From CAYMRL01 sp964398985 (GTDB taxonomy: Bacteria > Deinococcota > Deinococci > Deinococcales > Trueperaceae), in the NCBI GenBank assembly GCA_964398985.1, contig CAYNOS010000004.1, forward strand, positions 35,383-99,382: a stretch of 64,000 nucleotides of DNA. The letters are read 5' to 3'. The notes under the pieces are model-generated. The model saw nothing but the letters and a program-made list of their open reading frames with translations. It was not told the origin of the DNA and made no database searches. A program made the position numbers and the translations under genes. Below, one piece after another: positions 33,137-42,860 of this stretch. Each line of letters opens with the position of its first letter. Position 1 is the first letter of the stretch.

Positions 33137-34558
33137 ATGAACACTGAAGCATCGTTCGATGCCTTCGAACTCGACCGCCGAGTCATGGCGGGCGTCAAGA
33201 ACGCCGGCTACTCGGTCCCTACCCCGATCCAGCAGCAGACGATCCCCGAGACTCTCAAGGGTCGGCACGTCATGGGCCTCGCCCAGACCGGCACCGGCAA
33301 GACGGCCGCCTTCGTGCTGCCGATCCTCAACCGCTTGGTGACGAGCTTCCTGCCCGGCAAGAAGTTCGTTCGCGCGCTCGTCGTCGCGCCCACCCGCGAG
33401 CTCGCCGAGCAGATCAACGACGAGTTCCGGCGCCTCGGCACCGGCACTGGTGTGAAGAGCGCCACCGTGTACGGCGGCGTTGGGTTCCAGCCGCAGATAG
33501 ACGCGTTGCGGGGCCGCGTGGACGTGATCGTCGCGTGCCCAGGACGTCTCATCGACCTGATGCAGCGCGGGCACGCCGACTTGAGCCGCGTCGAGGTGCT
33601 GGTTCTCGACGAGGCCGATCACATGTTCGACATGGGCTTCTTGCCGTCGGTCAAGCAGATCGTCTCCAAGGTCCCGGCCGACGCGCAGCGCATGCTGTTC
33701 TCGGCGACCATGCCTAGCGAGGTGAGGCATCTCGCGGATGCGGTGCTCACCGATCCGCTCGAGGTCGAGATCGGTCACTCGGCGCCCGCCGAGACGATCG
33801 AGCACATGCTGATCCCGATCGAAGAGGAACGCAAGACCGAGCTGCTGATCCACTTGCTGCGCTCGGAGGACCACCGGTCGACGTTGGTGTTCACCCGCAC
33901 CAAGCACCGCGCCAAGCGGCTAGCGGCCACGCTCGACAAGCACGACATCTTCGCCGCCGAGATCCAGGGCAACCTCTCGCAGCGCCGCCGCCAGGAGGCC
34001 CTCGACGGCTTCAAGGACGGCACCTACCACGTGCTGGTGGCCACCGACATCGCCGCCCGCGGGATCGACGTGGCGCGCGTCTCGCACGTGATCAACTACG
34101 ACTTCCCCGACACGCCCGAGGCTTACACGCACCGCATCGGTCGCACCGGCCGCGCCACCCGCAGCGGCACGGCCCTGACGTTCGTCACCCACAACGACTT
34201 CGCCAACGTGCGCGCGCTCGAGCGGATCCTCGCCATGCGCATCCCGCGGCGCGAGGTCGAGGGCTTCGGAGGCGATACCGTACTCGCGCTGCGCGGCCTG
34301 AAGCCAGGTGGCGACAGCCGCTTCGTCGGGTTCTCCGGCGGGCGCGGAGGCCAGCGCACCGGTCACCGTGCCGGGCGCCGCGGCGAGCAGCCGGCGTCCG
34401 GCCGTGCCCAAGGCCACGCCGGAGGAGCCAATGCCCGGCCCACCGGCAGTCGGCAGGCCGGTGGTACCGGTCCCGCGCGAGACGACGGTGCGTCCGGCCA
34501 GCAGCGACGCCGCCGGCGTCGGCGCGGCCCCAAGAGGTCGGCCAGCCCGACCCCGTAA
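33137..34558 (+). CDS. DEAD-box ATP-dependent RNA helicase
   Basis: The 473-residue protein has all SF2 DEAD-box motifs: Q-motif (PTPIQQQTIP), AQTGTGKT (Walker A), PTRELA, DEAD in VLDEADHMFDMGF, SAT in LFSATMP, TDIAARGIDV and HRIGRTGR. The last 100 residues are rich in Gly, Arg and Gln, an RNA-binding tail as in RhlE-like helicases. The ATG at 33137 follows GGAAGGAA; an upstream in-frame GTG-type start at 33002 would add unlikely sequence. It probably acts in ribosome assembly or mRNA turnover, next to rpsT. Confidence 0.95.
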   Translation: MNTEASFDAFELDRRVMAGVKNAGYSVPTPIQQQTIPETLKGRHVMGLAQTGTGKTAAFVLPILNRLVTSFLPGKKFVRALVVAPTRELAEQINDEFRRLGTGTGVKSATVYGGVGFQPQIDALRGRVDVIVACPGRLIDLMQRGHADLSRVEVLVLDEADHMFDMGFLPSVKQIVSKVPADAQRMLFSATMPSEVRHLADAVLTDPLEVEIGHSAPAETIEHMLIPIEEERKTELLIHLLRSEDHRSTLVFTRTKHRAKRLAATLDKHDIFAAEIQGNLSQRRRQEALDGFKDGTYHVLVATDIAARGIDVARVSHVINYDFPDTPEAYTHRIGRTGRATRSGTALTFVTHNDFANVRALERILAMRIPRREVEGFGGDTVLALRGLKPGGDSRFVGFSGGRGGQRTGHRAGRRGEQPASGRAQGHAGGANARPTGSRQAGGTGPARDDGASGQQRRRRRRRGPKRSASPTP

Positions 34559-34657
34559 CGCCTCCCGGCTGCCACCTGCGACCAGACGCCGGCGCCTGCC
34601 GAGTCTGGCAGGGCCGCGAGCCATGGCCGTGAGCTGAAGTCCGGCGCATCGTGAGCT

Positions 34658-36397
34658 GTGGACTCGTCGCCGCCACCCAGCCCGTACCAGCGCGCGGTGC
34701 TCGAGTTCGTCGAGGGCTCTTCAGGCCACGGCATCGTCAAGGCGACCGCCGGCAGCGGCAAGACCTCGACCCTGGTGCAGGTTGCACGGCAACTGGTGCC
34801 ATCGCTGACGGCGGCCGGTCGGGAAGCCTGCTTCCTGGCCTTCAACCGCGCAACCGCGGCCGAGCTGCGAGCACGCCTCCCTGACGGCGTGGAGGCCACC
34901 ACCCTCCATGCCCTGGGCCGCCGGATGCTGATCGCCGAGTACCCGCAGTCGGCCGCCAAGCCGCCGGAGCCCGACAAGTACCGCCGCATCGCTGCGCGCC
35001 TCCTCGACGAGCGTCACTTGCCCGCGAGGCCCGAGCTCGCTGCCTACCTCGCCCGCCTGGCGAGCTTCGCGAGGCTCGAGCTGACCGATCCGACGTCCGC
35101 GGCGGCCGTTACCCGCGTCGCCGAGCGCTACCGCCTGGCGCCACCGCTCACCGGCGCCGACCAGGCGGAGCTTGAACGCTGCCTGCCGGAACTGCTGGAG
35201 GCGGGGGCGCGGGCGCTCGCGGAGGGTCGGCTCGATTTCACCGACATGGCGTACCTCCCCGTTCGGCTGTCCTTGTCGGCTCCCGGGTTCGGGTTCGTGT
35301 GCGTCGACGAAGCGCAGGACCTGAGCGCGCTGGCGCTGGCCCTGGTGATGAAGCTGGTGGACCGCGGCGCGCGGGCCCTGTTCGTCGGCGACCCACGCCA
35401 GGCCATCTACGCGTTCGCCGGCGCCGACGCCCGGGGGCTCCAACGCATCCGCGAACGCACCATGGCCGCCGAGTTGCCCCTCAGCGTCAGCTACCGCTGC
35501 CCGCTCCGCCACGTCGCCCTGGCGCGGCGTTTCGCGCCCGAGATGGAAGCCCGGCCGCGCGCTCCCACCGGTCGGGTCAGGGTCTGCAGCGAGCCGCGGC
35601 TGTTGGACCTGATAGGGCCTGGGGACCTCGTCATCGCCCGCACCAATCAGGACCTTGTCAGCTGGGCACTGCGAATAGCCGCGCGCGGGCTCGCCACCCG
35701 CGTTCTCGGCAGCGACCTGAGTCCGCAGGCAGCCGCGCTGGCCGAGGAGCTCTTCGGTTCGCGTCACGACAGCAGCTACGACGACGCTCCGCGCCGCATC
35801 GAGCTCAACGCGGCGGCCACCACCGCGCGCCTCGAGCGCGAGCTGATCACCGATCTCAAGCTGCCTTCGGCACTGCAGCGCTCGGCAGACGCGCACCAGG
35901 CGCTGGCGCTGGCGGTGGAACACACCGCCCGCTGGCGCGCGACCGTGAACCACCAGGCGGTCCTCGCCAACCTCACTGCGCTGTTCGGCGGCGAGGCGGG
36001 CAATGGCGCGTCTCCGGTCGTTCTCAGCACCATCCACCGCGCCAAAGGGCGAGAAGCGGATCGCGTGTTCCTGCTGGCGGCCGACCTGCTGGCGGCTGCA
36101 CCGGCAGCCTCCCCCGAGGAGGACGAGTCCGAAGCCAACGTGCTGTTCGTTGCCCTGACGCGGGCCAAACGCGAGCTGGTGCTGGTCGAGAGCCGGCCCC
36201 GCGCGATCGCGCAGCGCCTGACCACGCCGACCGTGCATGGAGCCGACCTGCCGCGCCACTGGAACGACGTGCTGCGCCTGGCCTCGCGCATGCACAAGGC
36301 CTCCCGCGACGGGAAGCTGGCCGGCGCGGAGCGTATCATCCGGGCATGGCAGCGCACGCTGAGTACAAGGCGCCGGGCGGCAAGCTCGTCGTCGTAG
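34658..36397 (+). CDS. UvrD/Rep-like SF1 DNA helicase
   Basis: The 579-residue protein is a short SF1A helicase. Walker A is ATAGSGKTST (Lys35), motif Ia AFNRATAAEL, motif II CVDEAQDLS (about residue 217), motif III GDPRQAIYAFAGAD, motif IV SVSYRCP and late motifs STIHRAKGREADRV and VALTRAKREL. It lacks the large 1B/2B insertions of full UvrD, like UvrD-like proteins of unknown duty. GTG at 34658 is the chosen start. Its last 52 bases overlap the next gene, whose own promoter lies inside it. Confidence 0.9.
   Translation: MDSSPPPSPYQRAVLEFVEGSSGHGIVKATAGSGKTSTLVQVARQLVPSLTAAGREACFLAFNRATAAELRARLPDGVEATTLHALGRRMLIAEYPQSAAKPPEPDKYRRIAARLLDERHLPARPELAAYLARLASFARLELTDPTSAAAVTRVAERYRLAPPLTGADQAELERCLPELLEAGARALAEGRLDFTDMAYLPVRLSLSAPGFGFVCVDEAQDLSALALALVMKLVDRGARALFVGDPRQAIYAFAGADARGLQRIRERTMAAELPLSVSYRCPLRHVALARRFAPEMEARPRAPTGRVRVCSEPRLLDLIGPGDLVIARTNQDLVSWALRIAARGLATRVLGSDLSPQAAALAEELFGSRHDSSYDDAPRRIELNAAATTARLERELITDLKLPSALQRSADAHQALALAVEHTARWRATVNHQAVLANLTALFGGEAGNGASPVVLSTIHRAKGREADRVFLLAADLLAAAPAASPEEDESEANVLFVALTRAKRELVLVESRPRAIAQRLTTPTVHGADLPRHWNDVLRLASRMHKASRDGKLAGAERIIRAWQRTLSTRRRAASSSS
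36334..36339 (+). promoter_or_regulatory. Leaderless -10 box TATCAT (lplB), inside the helicase gene
   Basis: TATCAT ends six bases before the ATG at 36346. It lies within the last 64 bases of the helicase coding sequence, so the lipoate genes have their own promoter in spite of the overlap. Confidence 0.55.
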
Positions 36398-36651
36398 ACG
36401 TGACCGTGACCGGTGGCGAGATCGCCTCGGTCGAAGTCAGCGGGGACTTCTTCCTGGAGCCGCCGGAGGCTCTCGATGACATCGCCGCGGCCCTGGTCGG
36501 GATGCCGGAAGACGCCGGCGTCGACGCGATGACCCAGGCGATCGCCGGCGGGCTGCGGCCCGGAGCCGAGCTGATCGGCTTCTCGCCCGCAGCGGTGGCG
36601 GTCGCCGTGGGTCGGGCACTCGAGCGCGACACTCCAAGGGAGCGCCTGTGA
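36346..36651 (+). CDS. Lipoate-protein ligase accessory subunit (LplB-like)
   Basis: The 101-residue protein matches the small accessory domain that in E. coli LplA is the C-terminal domain (lipoate ligase C-terminal family). YKAPGGKLVVVDVTVTGGEI, VEVSGDFFLEP and IAAALVGMP are visible. In Thermoplasma this domain is a separate protein needed to activate lipoate. Here it is encoded before the catalytic subunit, overlapping by 4 bases (GTGA). It acts in the cytoplasm to load lipoate on E2 and GcvH proteins. Confidence 0.82.
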   Translation: MAAHAEYKAPGGKLVVVDVTVTGGEIASVEVSGDFFLEPPEALDDIAAALVGMPEDAGVDAMTQAIAGGLRPGAELIGFSPAAVAVAVGRALERDTPRERL

Positions 36652-37433
36652 GCGCGGGTTTCGCAGAACGCTGGCACGAGCACGACTGGCAACTGATCAT
36701 GGATACGCCGCGCGCTCCGATCGAGCAGATGGCGCTCGAAGAAGCCTTGACGCTGGCTGTGGCCACGGGCCGTCGCGCACCGACGCTGAGGATCTGGGAG
36801 TGGTCCGCCAACGCCGTCGTGCTCGGCCGCTTCCAGTCGGTCCGCAACGAAGTCGACAGCGAAGGCGCCGAGCGTCACGAGGTCAACGTGGTGCGTAGGA
36901 TCACCGGCGGCGGCGCGATGTTCGTGGAGCCGGCGAACACCATCACCTACTCCCTGTACGCTCCCGAGTCGCTGGTCAAGGGCATGTCGTTCATCGCTTC
37001 GTACGCGTTCATGGACGCGTGGGTCATCGAGGGGCTCAGGGCCCTTGGCGTCGCAGCCGAGTACCAGCCGATCAACGACATCAGCTCGGCCGCCGGCAAG
37101 ATCGGCGGGGCCGCGCAGACACGCCGCTCCGGAGCGGTGCTGCACCACGTGACGATGGCCTACGACATGAACCCCGGCAAGATGCTCGAGGTGCTGCGCA
37201 TCGGCCGCGAGAAGCTCTCGGACAAGGGCAGCGTCAGCGCCAACAAGCGCGTGACGCCGTTGCGCCAGCAGACCCAGATGCCGCGCGCGGAAGTCATCGG
37301 CGCTCTGGTCGGCACCTTCGCCGACGCCTACGGTCTCACTCCAAGCGCCGTGAGCGCCGACGAGCAAGCCGAGACCGAGCGACTGGTGCGCGACAAGTTC
37401 GACACCTACGAGTGGTTGTACGTGCTGCCGTAG
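36648..37433 (+). CDS. lplA: Lipoate-protein ligase A, catalytic subunit
   Basis: The 261-residue protein has the biotin/lipoate ligase fold: LRIWEWSANAVVLGRFQSV, RRITGGGAMFVEP (lipoyl-AMP loop), NDISSAAGKIGGAAQTRR with the catalytic Lys and SGAVLHHVTMAYD. It lacks the C-terminal domain, which the preceding gene supplies. It activates free lipoate with ATP and attaches it to acceptor proteins. The ending DKFDTYEWLYVLP is normal for the family. An octanoyltransferase role of the LipM type is less likely. Confidence 0.88.
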   Translation: MSAGFAERWHEHDWQLIMDTPRAPIEQMALEEALTLAVATGRRAPTLRIWEWSANAVVLGRFQSVRNEVDSEGAERHEVNVVRRITGGGAMFVEPANTITYSLYAPESLVKGMSFIASYAFMDAWVIEGLRALGVAAEYQPINDISSAAGKIGGAAQTRRSGAVLHHVTMAYDMNPGKMLEVLRIGREKLSDKGSVSANKRVTPLRQQTQMPRAEVIGALVGTFADAYGLTPSAVSADEQAETERLVRDKFDTYEWLYVLP

Positions 37434-37459
37434 CGACCGACTCCCGCGGGCTCAGCGGC

Positions 37460-37465
37460 TAGCAT
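37460..37465 (+). promoter_or_regulatory. Leaderless -10 box TAGCAT (pullulanase)
   Basis: TAGCAT ends five bases before the ATG at 37471. No ribosome site is present between them. Confidence 0.6.
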
Positions 37466-37470
37466 GCGGC

Positions 37471-40400
37471 ATGAGCCACGCCCAGGCAACTCGAACGAAG
37501 TCACGTCAGTCACGACTGGCGGCGCTGCTGCTCGCGTTGGCGGCAGTCGTCAGCGCCGTCGCGCTCCCGCTGGCCTTCGCACAGGAGCCGCTCCCCGACG
37601 ACGTCGCCCGCGTCCACTACCAACGCGCCGACGGCGACTACACGGACTGGGAACTGCACGTCTGGGAGGACACGCTCGAAAGCGTCACCTGGCAGAACGG
37701 CCTCGAGGTCACCGGTCTCGACGACTACGGCGCCTACTGGGACGTGCGTCTGGCAGAAGGAGCGGCACGTCTCGGGTTCATAGTCCACCGCGGCGACACC
37801 AAGGACCCCGGCCCGGACATGTTCCTCAACGTGGCGCAGCACGGGTACGAGATCTGGCTGGTGTCCGGCTCGGACGTCATCCATACGGCCCGCCCACTGG
37901 CCGCTCCGGAAGCCGGCGTCGCGCGCATCCACTACCTGAACCCCGCCGGCGACTACGAGGACTGGGTCCTTCACGTCTGGGAGGACACGCTCGAGAGCGT
38001 CACCTGGCAGGACGGGCTGCCGCCGAGCGGGACAACCTCCGACGGCATCTACTGGGAGGTGCGCCTCAGCGACGACGCCGAGCGAGTAGGCTTCATCGTG
38101 CACCGCGGCGACGAGAAAGATCCCGGCCCCGACATGTTCCTCGAGCTCGACGAACACGGTCAGGAGATCTGGGTGGTCTCCGGCAGCAACCGGATCCACG
38201 TCGCCAGACCCGACCTGGCTCGGGTCGGGGGCGGCGACCTCACGAACGCGCGCGCGCACTGGGTCGAGCCGGGGCTGATCGTGTGGGACACCGGCGTGGC
38301 TCTGGCCGGCGAGAGCTATGCGCTCTACTCCGCCCCCGACGGCGGCATGACGCTCGACGACGGCGCTGTCAGCGGCTGGGAAGCGACCTTCGAGCTGAGT
38401 CTCGATGACCTCGGCGTGCCGTCAGCGGTGCTGGAGCGCTTCCCTCACCTCGCGGGCCGCAGCGCCCTGCGGCTCGACCCGGATGCGCTCGACCTCGTTG
38501 GGGCCCTCCTGCGCACCCAGCTGGCGGTCGCGCGCCTCGTCGACGGCCAGGTCGTCGACGCCACGAGCCTGCAGCTTCCCGGCGTGATCGACACGCTCTA
38601 CGTGACGGACGCGCCGCTGGGCGTGAACTGGGAAGACGGGACGCCCACACTGTCGGTGTGGGCGCCGACCGCGCGGCGCGTGAGGCTGCTGCTCTACCCT
38701 TCCTCGACCGCGGAGCAGTCACAGGTCGTCGAGATGCAGCGCGACCGCGCCAGCGGCGTCTGGTCGGCGACCGGCGAGCCGAGCTGGCGCGGCCAGTACT
38801 ACCTCTACGAGGTCGAGGTCTACGCACCCGCTGCCGGCAGCATCGTCAGGAACCTCGTCACCGACCCGTACTCCGTGAGCCTCAGCACCAACTCGCAGCG
38901 CAGCCAGATCGTCGATCTCTCCGACCCCTCGCTCGCCCCCGACGGCTGGGAGGCCCTCGTCAAGCCACCGGTGGAAGACCCCGTCGACATCGTGGTCTAC
39001 GAGCTCCATCTGCGAGACTTCTCGGCGGCCGACGCCAGCGTGCCGGACGATCTGGTCGGCAAGTACTTGGCGTTCACGCTGCCCGACACGTACGGCACCG
39101 AGCATCTGCGGGCCTTGTCGGCCGCCGGCCTCACCCACCTGCACCTGCTGCCGACCTTCGACATCGCCACCATCGACGAGGACTTCTCAAACTGGGCGAC
39201 AGGCACGCCCGACGTCGAGCTGCCGCACGCGGGACCCGACGCGCAGGTCTTCGTCGAGTCGATCCGCGACGTCGACGCGTTCAACTGGGGCTACGACCCC
39301 TACCACTACAGCGTCCCCGAAGGCTCCTACGCCACCGACCCCGACGGCGAGGCGCGCATCGTCGAGTACCGCCGGATGGTGATGGCCCTGTGGGACATGG
39401 GTCTGCGCGTGGTGTCGGACGTCGTCTACAACCACACCAACGCGGCCGGCCAAGCGCAGCGCTCGGTGCTCGACCGCGTGGTGCCCGGTTACTACCACCG
39501 CCTCGACGACAACGGGCACGTGACCACCAGCACCTGCTGCCAGAACACCGCCAGCGAGCACCGCATGATGGAGCGCCTGATGGTCGACTCGGTGGTGCTG
39601 TGGGCGGAACACTACAAGATCGACGCGTTCCGCTTCGACCTGATGGGTCACCACATGGTCGACGACATGCTGGCGGTGCGCGCCGCGCTCGACGCGCTGA
39701 CTCCCGCCAGCCACGGCGTCCACGGCGAGGGCGTCTACGTCTACGGCGAAGGCTGGGACTTCGGCGAGGTGGCTGAGAACGAGCGCGGCGCCAACGCCAC
39801 CCAGTTCAACCTCGCCGGCAGCGGCATCGGCACCTTCAACGACCGCCTGCGCGACGCGGTCAGGGGCGGCGGCCCGTTCGACAACGCCACCGCCACCGTC
39901 GGCAACCAGGGCTTCGCCTCCGGTCGCTTCGTTCTGCCGAACGCGTCGACCGCGCGCTACGACCGCGAGGCCGAACGCCTCGGCCTGCTGCAGACCATGG
40001 ACCAGATAAGGGTCGGCCTCGCCGGGAACCTCGCGGACTTCGCGTTCGAGGGAGCCAGCGGCGCGATCATCACCGGCGCCGACGTCGACTACAACGGTTC
40101 GCCCGCCGGCTACGGCGTCGTGCCGCAGGACCACATCGTCTACGTCAGCAAGCACGACAACCAGACGCTGTGGGACATCCTCTCCTACAAGCTGCCGGCC
40201 GACCTGCCGACGGCCGACCGCGTGCGGCTGCAGAACCTCGCCCTGGCGACCGTCGCGTTCTCGCAAGGCGTGCCGTTCTTCCACGCCGGCAGCGACCTGC
40301 TGCGCTCGAAGAGCTTCGACCGCAACAGCTACGACTCCGGCGACTGGTTCAACGCGATCGACTGGACCGGCGGCGCCGACGGCCACGGCACCGGCATGGG

Positions 40401-40902
40401 CCGCGGACTCCCGCGCGCAGCGGACAACCAGGACATGTGGGCGGTGATCCGCTCGCTGCTCACCAACGAGCTGCTCTACCCCTCGCCGCACGACACCGCG
40501 TTCTCCAGCGCCGTGTTCCGCGAATGGCTGACGATCCGCCGCGACGAGCCGCTCTTCAGGCTGCGCACCGCGGATGACGTGATGGCGCGCTTGAGCTTTC
40601 ACAACACGGGGCCCGAGCAGTTGCCCGGCGTGATCGTGATGATGCTCCGGGACGACCTCCCTGACATGCCCAGCGTGGGCGGCGAGAGCGCGCGTCTGCT
40701 GGTGGTGTTCAACGCTTCCCCGAGACGAGCGAGCGTCAGCGTGCCCGAAGCCGCCGGTCTCCCCTGGCTGCTGCACCCCGCGCAGTCCGGCGGCGTCGAC
40801 GCCGAGACGCTGCGGGGCGCGTACCTGACTACGGCCAACGGCCGGGTGACGGTGCCGGCTCTGAGCACCGCAGTGTTCATGACGCCGCGGACCGCGCGTT
40901 GA
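37471..40902 (+). CDS. Secreted pullulanase-type alpha-1,6-glucosidase (GH13) with two CBM41 domains
   Basis: The 1143-residue protein has a Sec signal (residues 1-37, ending AFA). Two near-identical starch-binding CBM41/PUD domains follow (about 44-140 and 148-250; both with VWEDTLESVTWQ and HRGD-x-KDPGPDMFL). Then come an N2-type domain, a CBM48 (NWEDGTPTLSVWAPTARRV) and the GH13 catalytic domain. The nucleophile is Asp723 in AFRFDLMGHH, the acid/base Glu760 in VYGEGWDFGE, and His895-Asp896 in SKHDNQTLWD. NWGYDPYHYSVPEGSYA marks the pullulanase subfamily. It debranches alpha-1,6 links of pullulan, starch or glycogen outside the cell. Starts leaderless. Confidence 0.95.
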   Translation: MSHAQATRTKSRQSRLAALLLALAAVVSAVALPLAFAQEPLPDDVARVHYQRADGDYTDWELHVWEDTLESVTWQNGLEVTGLDDYGAYWDVRLAEGAARLGFIVHRGDTKDPGPDMFLNVAQHGYEIWLVSGSDVIHTARPLAAPEAGVARIHYLNPAGDYEDWVLHVWEDTLESVTWQDGLPPSGTTSDGIYWEVRLSDDAERVGFIVHRGDEKDPGPDMFLELDEHGQEIWVVSGSNRIHVARPDLARVGGGDLTNARAHWVEPGLIVWDTGVALAGESYALYSAPDGGMTLDDGAVSGWEATFELSLDDLGVPSAVLERFPHLAGRSALRLDPDALDLVGALLRTQLAVARLVDGQVVDATSLQLPGVIDTLYVTDAPLGVNWEDGTPTLSVWAPTARRVRLLLYPSSTAEQSQVVEMQRDRASGVWSATGEPSWRGQYYLYEVEVYAPAAGSIVRNLVTDPYSVSLSTNSQRSQIVDLSDPSLAPDGWEALVKPPVEDPVDIVVYELHLRDFSAADASVPDDLVGKYLAFTLPDTYGTEHLRALSAAGLTHLHLLPTFDIATIDEDFSNWATGTPDVELPHAGPDAQVFVESIRDVDAFNWGYDPYHYSVPEGSYATDPDGEARIVEYRRMVMALWDMGLRVVSDVVYNHTNAAGQAQRSVLDRVVPGYYHRLDDNGHVTTSTCCQNTASEHRMMERLMVDSVVLWAEHYKIDAFRFDLMGHHMVDDMLAVRAALDALTPASHGVHGEGVYVYGEGWDFGEVAENERGANATQFNLAGSGIGTFNDRLRDAVRGGGPFDNATATVGNQGFASGRFVLPNASTARYDREAERLGLLQTMDQIRVGLAGNLADFAFEGASGAIITGADVDYNGSPAGYGVVPQDHIVYVSKHDNQTLWDILSYKLPADLPTADRVRLQNLALATVAFSQGVPFFHAGSDLLRSKSFDRNSYDSGDWFNAIDWTGGADGHGTGMGRGLPRAADNQDMWAVIRSLLTNELLYPSPHDTAFSSAVFREWLTIRRDEPLFRLRTADDVMARLSFHNTGPEQLPGVIVMMLRDDLPDMPSVGGESARLLVVFNASPRRASVSVPEAAGLPWLLHPAQSGGVDAETLRGAYLTTANGRVTVPALSTAVFMTPRTAR

Positions 40903-42824
40903 AAGCAGGCGGTCTGGGCTGGCGCCGCAGGCCGCTACAGGCGGCAATGCGGTCCCTCGTCACACTGGCGGTCCTCGCGATCGCCGGGTCCGGCGCGGCG
41001 CAGGGCGCCCCGGCCGAGTGCGCGCTGCCGGCGACCAGGATCCACAGCGTGCAAGGCGCCGGGCTGCTCAGCCCCCTGGTCGGCGAGACCGTCACCATCC
41101 AGGGCGTCGTGGTCGCTGACTTCCAGGCGGCCGACGGCGACCGGCCGTTCGGCTTCAGCCTCGGCGGGTTCTTCGTGCAGGAGCGTGACGCCACCGCCGA
41201 CGACGACGCGCGCACCAGCGAAGGCATCTTCGTAGCCGACCGGCAGCCGCGCGCCGTCGACGTGGCGGTGGGCGACCTGCTGCGCGTGACCGGCAGGGTC
41301 CAGGAGGCCGGCGAGCTCACGCGCCTCGAGGGCGCCAGAGACGTCACGGTCTGCGACGCCGGCGTGCCGCTTCCGACACCTACGGTGGTGACGCTGCCGG
41401 TGGCCGGCGTGGCCGACCTCGAAGCCCTCGAAGGCATGCGGGTGGTGCTGCCGCAGGAACTGGTGATCAGCGAGTACTTCAACTTCGACCGCTTCGGCGA
41501 GATCGTCCTGGCGGTGCCGCAGCCCGGCATGGAACGCCCCTACCAGCCGACGCACTACCTCGACCCCGACGACCCCGAGTTCGTCGCTCACGTCGACCGG
41601 CTGGCCCGCTCCCGGATCACGCTCGACGACGGCCGCAGCTTCCAGAACCCCGACCCCGCCCGCCATCCGAACGGCCGGGCGTTCGACCTCGACAACCTCT
41701 TCCGCGGCGGCGACCGCGTCAGGAACGTCGTGGGGGTCATGGATCACGCCTTCGGCCTCTACCGCATACAGCCGACCGGTCCGGCCGAGCACATCGTTGC
41801 CAACCCTCGTCCGGCGAGGCCCGCCGACGTCGGAGGCGACGTCAAGGTAGCGGTCTTCAACGTGCTCAACTACTTCGAGACGCTCACGTCCGGCGGTTCC
41901 TTCTGCGGACCGGCCGGTCGCGACGAGTGCCGCGGCGCCGACGACGAGGTCGAGCTGCGGCGCCAACGCGACAAGCTGGTCGCCGCCATCACCGTCAGCG
42001 GAGCGGACGTCGTCGCCCTGCTCGAGATCGAGAACGACGCCGACCAAGGCGCTTTGCGCGACCTGGTGAGCGCGCTCAACGCCGACGACCCGGGGACTTT
42101 CGCCTACGTCGACAGCGGTCCCATGGGACCCGACACGATCCGCGTGGCACTGATCTACAAGCCGGCGGCCGTCCGCACCAGCGGCGCTCACGCGGTGCTG
42201 GCAGGCGAGTTCCTCGATCCCAACGCCACCGGCCGGGCGCGCAACCGCCCGGCGCTGGCCCAGACGTTCACGGCGCCGGACGGCAGCGGCGCGTTCACGG
42301 CCGTCGTCAGCCACTTCAAGAGCAAGGGTGAAGCCTGCCTGGTCAGCGGCGACGACGACCCTCGCCAAGGCAACTGCAACCGCACCCGCGCTCTCGCGGC
42401 CGAGCTGCTGGTCGCGTGGGTGGCACAGGACCCGACCGGCTCCGGCAGCGCCGACGCGCTGCTTCTTGGCGACTTCAACGGCTACGCACGCGAGGACCCG
42501 ATCAGAGTCCTGAGAGCCGGGCCCGACGGAGTGAACGGCACCGCGGACGACCTGACCGATCTGCTGGCGGCCTTCGAGGGCGAGGAGGCATACACCTTCG
42601 TGTTCGACGGCCAGTACGGCTACCTCGACTACGCGTTCGCCAGCCCTTCGCTGATGGGGCGCGTCACGAACGCGACGGCGTGGCACATCAACGCCGACGA
42701 GAGCGACCTGATCGACTACGACACGACGTTCAAGCTCGCGAACCAGGACGCGTTGTACGCGCCGGATCCGTACCGCTCATCCGACCACGATCCGGTGATC
42801 GTCGGGATCCTCATGCCGCGCTGA
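40899..42824 (+). CDS. Secreted ExeM-like endonuclease/exonuclease/phosphatase-family nuclease
   Basis: The 641-residue protein has a signal peptide (Arg-rich start, then hydrophobic to GSGAAQ). An OB-fold-like domain (SPLVGETVTIQGVVVADFQ, FFVQE, LLRVTGRV; about 60-180) is followed by an EEP catalytic domain: FNVLNYFET, LLEIENDADQ (metal Glu), VVSHFKSKG, LLLGDFNGYA (catalytic Asp-Asn) and SSDHDPVIVG (catalytic His). This order matches extracellular nucleases such as ExeM and NucH. The TTG at 40899 overlaps the pullulanase stop (TTGA); an ATG at 40947 is possible. It probably degrades extracellular DNA for phosphate or biofilm control. Confidence 0.9.
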   Translation: MKAGGLGWRRRPLQAAMRSLVTLAVLAIAGSGAAQGAPAECALPATRIHSVQGAGLLSPLVGETVTIQGVVVADFQAADGDRPFGFSLGGFFVQERDATADDDARTSEGIFVADRQPRAVDVAVGDLLRVTGRVQEAGELTRLEGARDVTVCDAGVPLPTPTVVTLPVAGVADLEALEGMRVVLPQELVISEYFNFDRFGEIVLAVPQPGMERPYQPTHYLDPDDPEFVAHVDRLARSRITLDDGRSFQNPDPARHPNGRAFDLDNLFRGGDRVRNVVGVMDHAFGLYRIQPTGPAEHIVANPRPARPADVGGDVKVAVFNVLNYFETLTSGGSFCGPAGRDECRGADDEVELRRQRDKLVAAITVSGADVVALLEIENDADQGALRDLVSALNADDPGTFAYVDSGPMGPDTIRVALIYKPAAVRTSGAHAVLAGEFLDPNATGRARNRPALAQTFTAPDGSGAFTAVVSHFKSKGEACLVSGDDDPRQGNCNRTRALAAELLVAWVAQDPTGSGSADALLLGDFNGYAREDPIRVLRAGPDGVNGTADDLTDLLAAFEGEEAYTFVFDGQYGYLDYAFASPSLMGRVTNATAWHINADESDLIDYDTTFKLANQDALYAPDPYRSSDHDPVIVGILMPR

Positions 42825-42860
42825 CGGGCGCGCTGAACGCTGGCGCGCTCAGCGCGGGCG

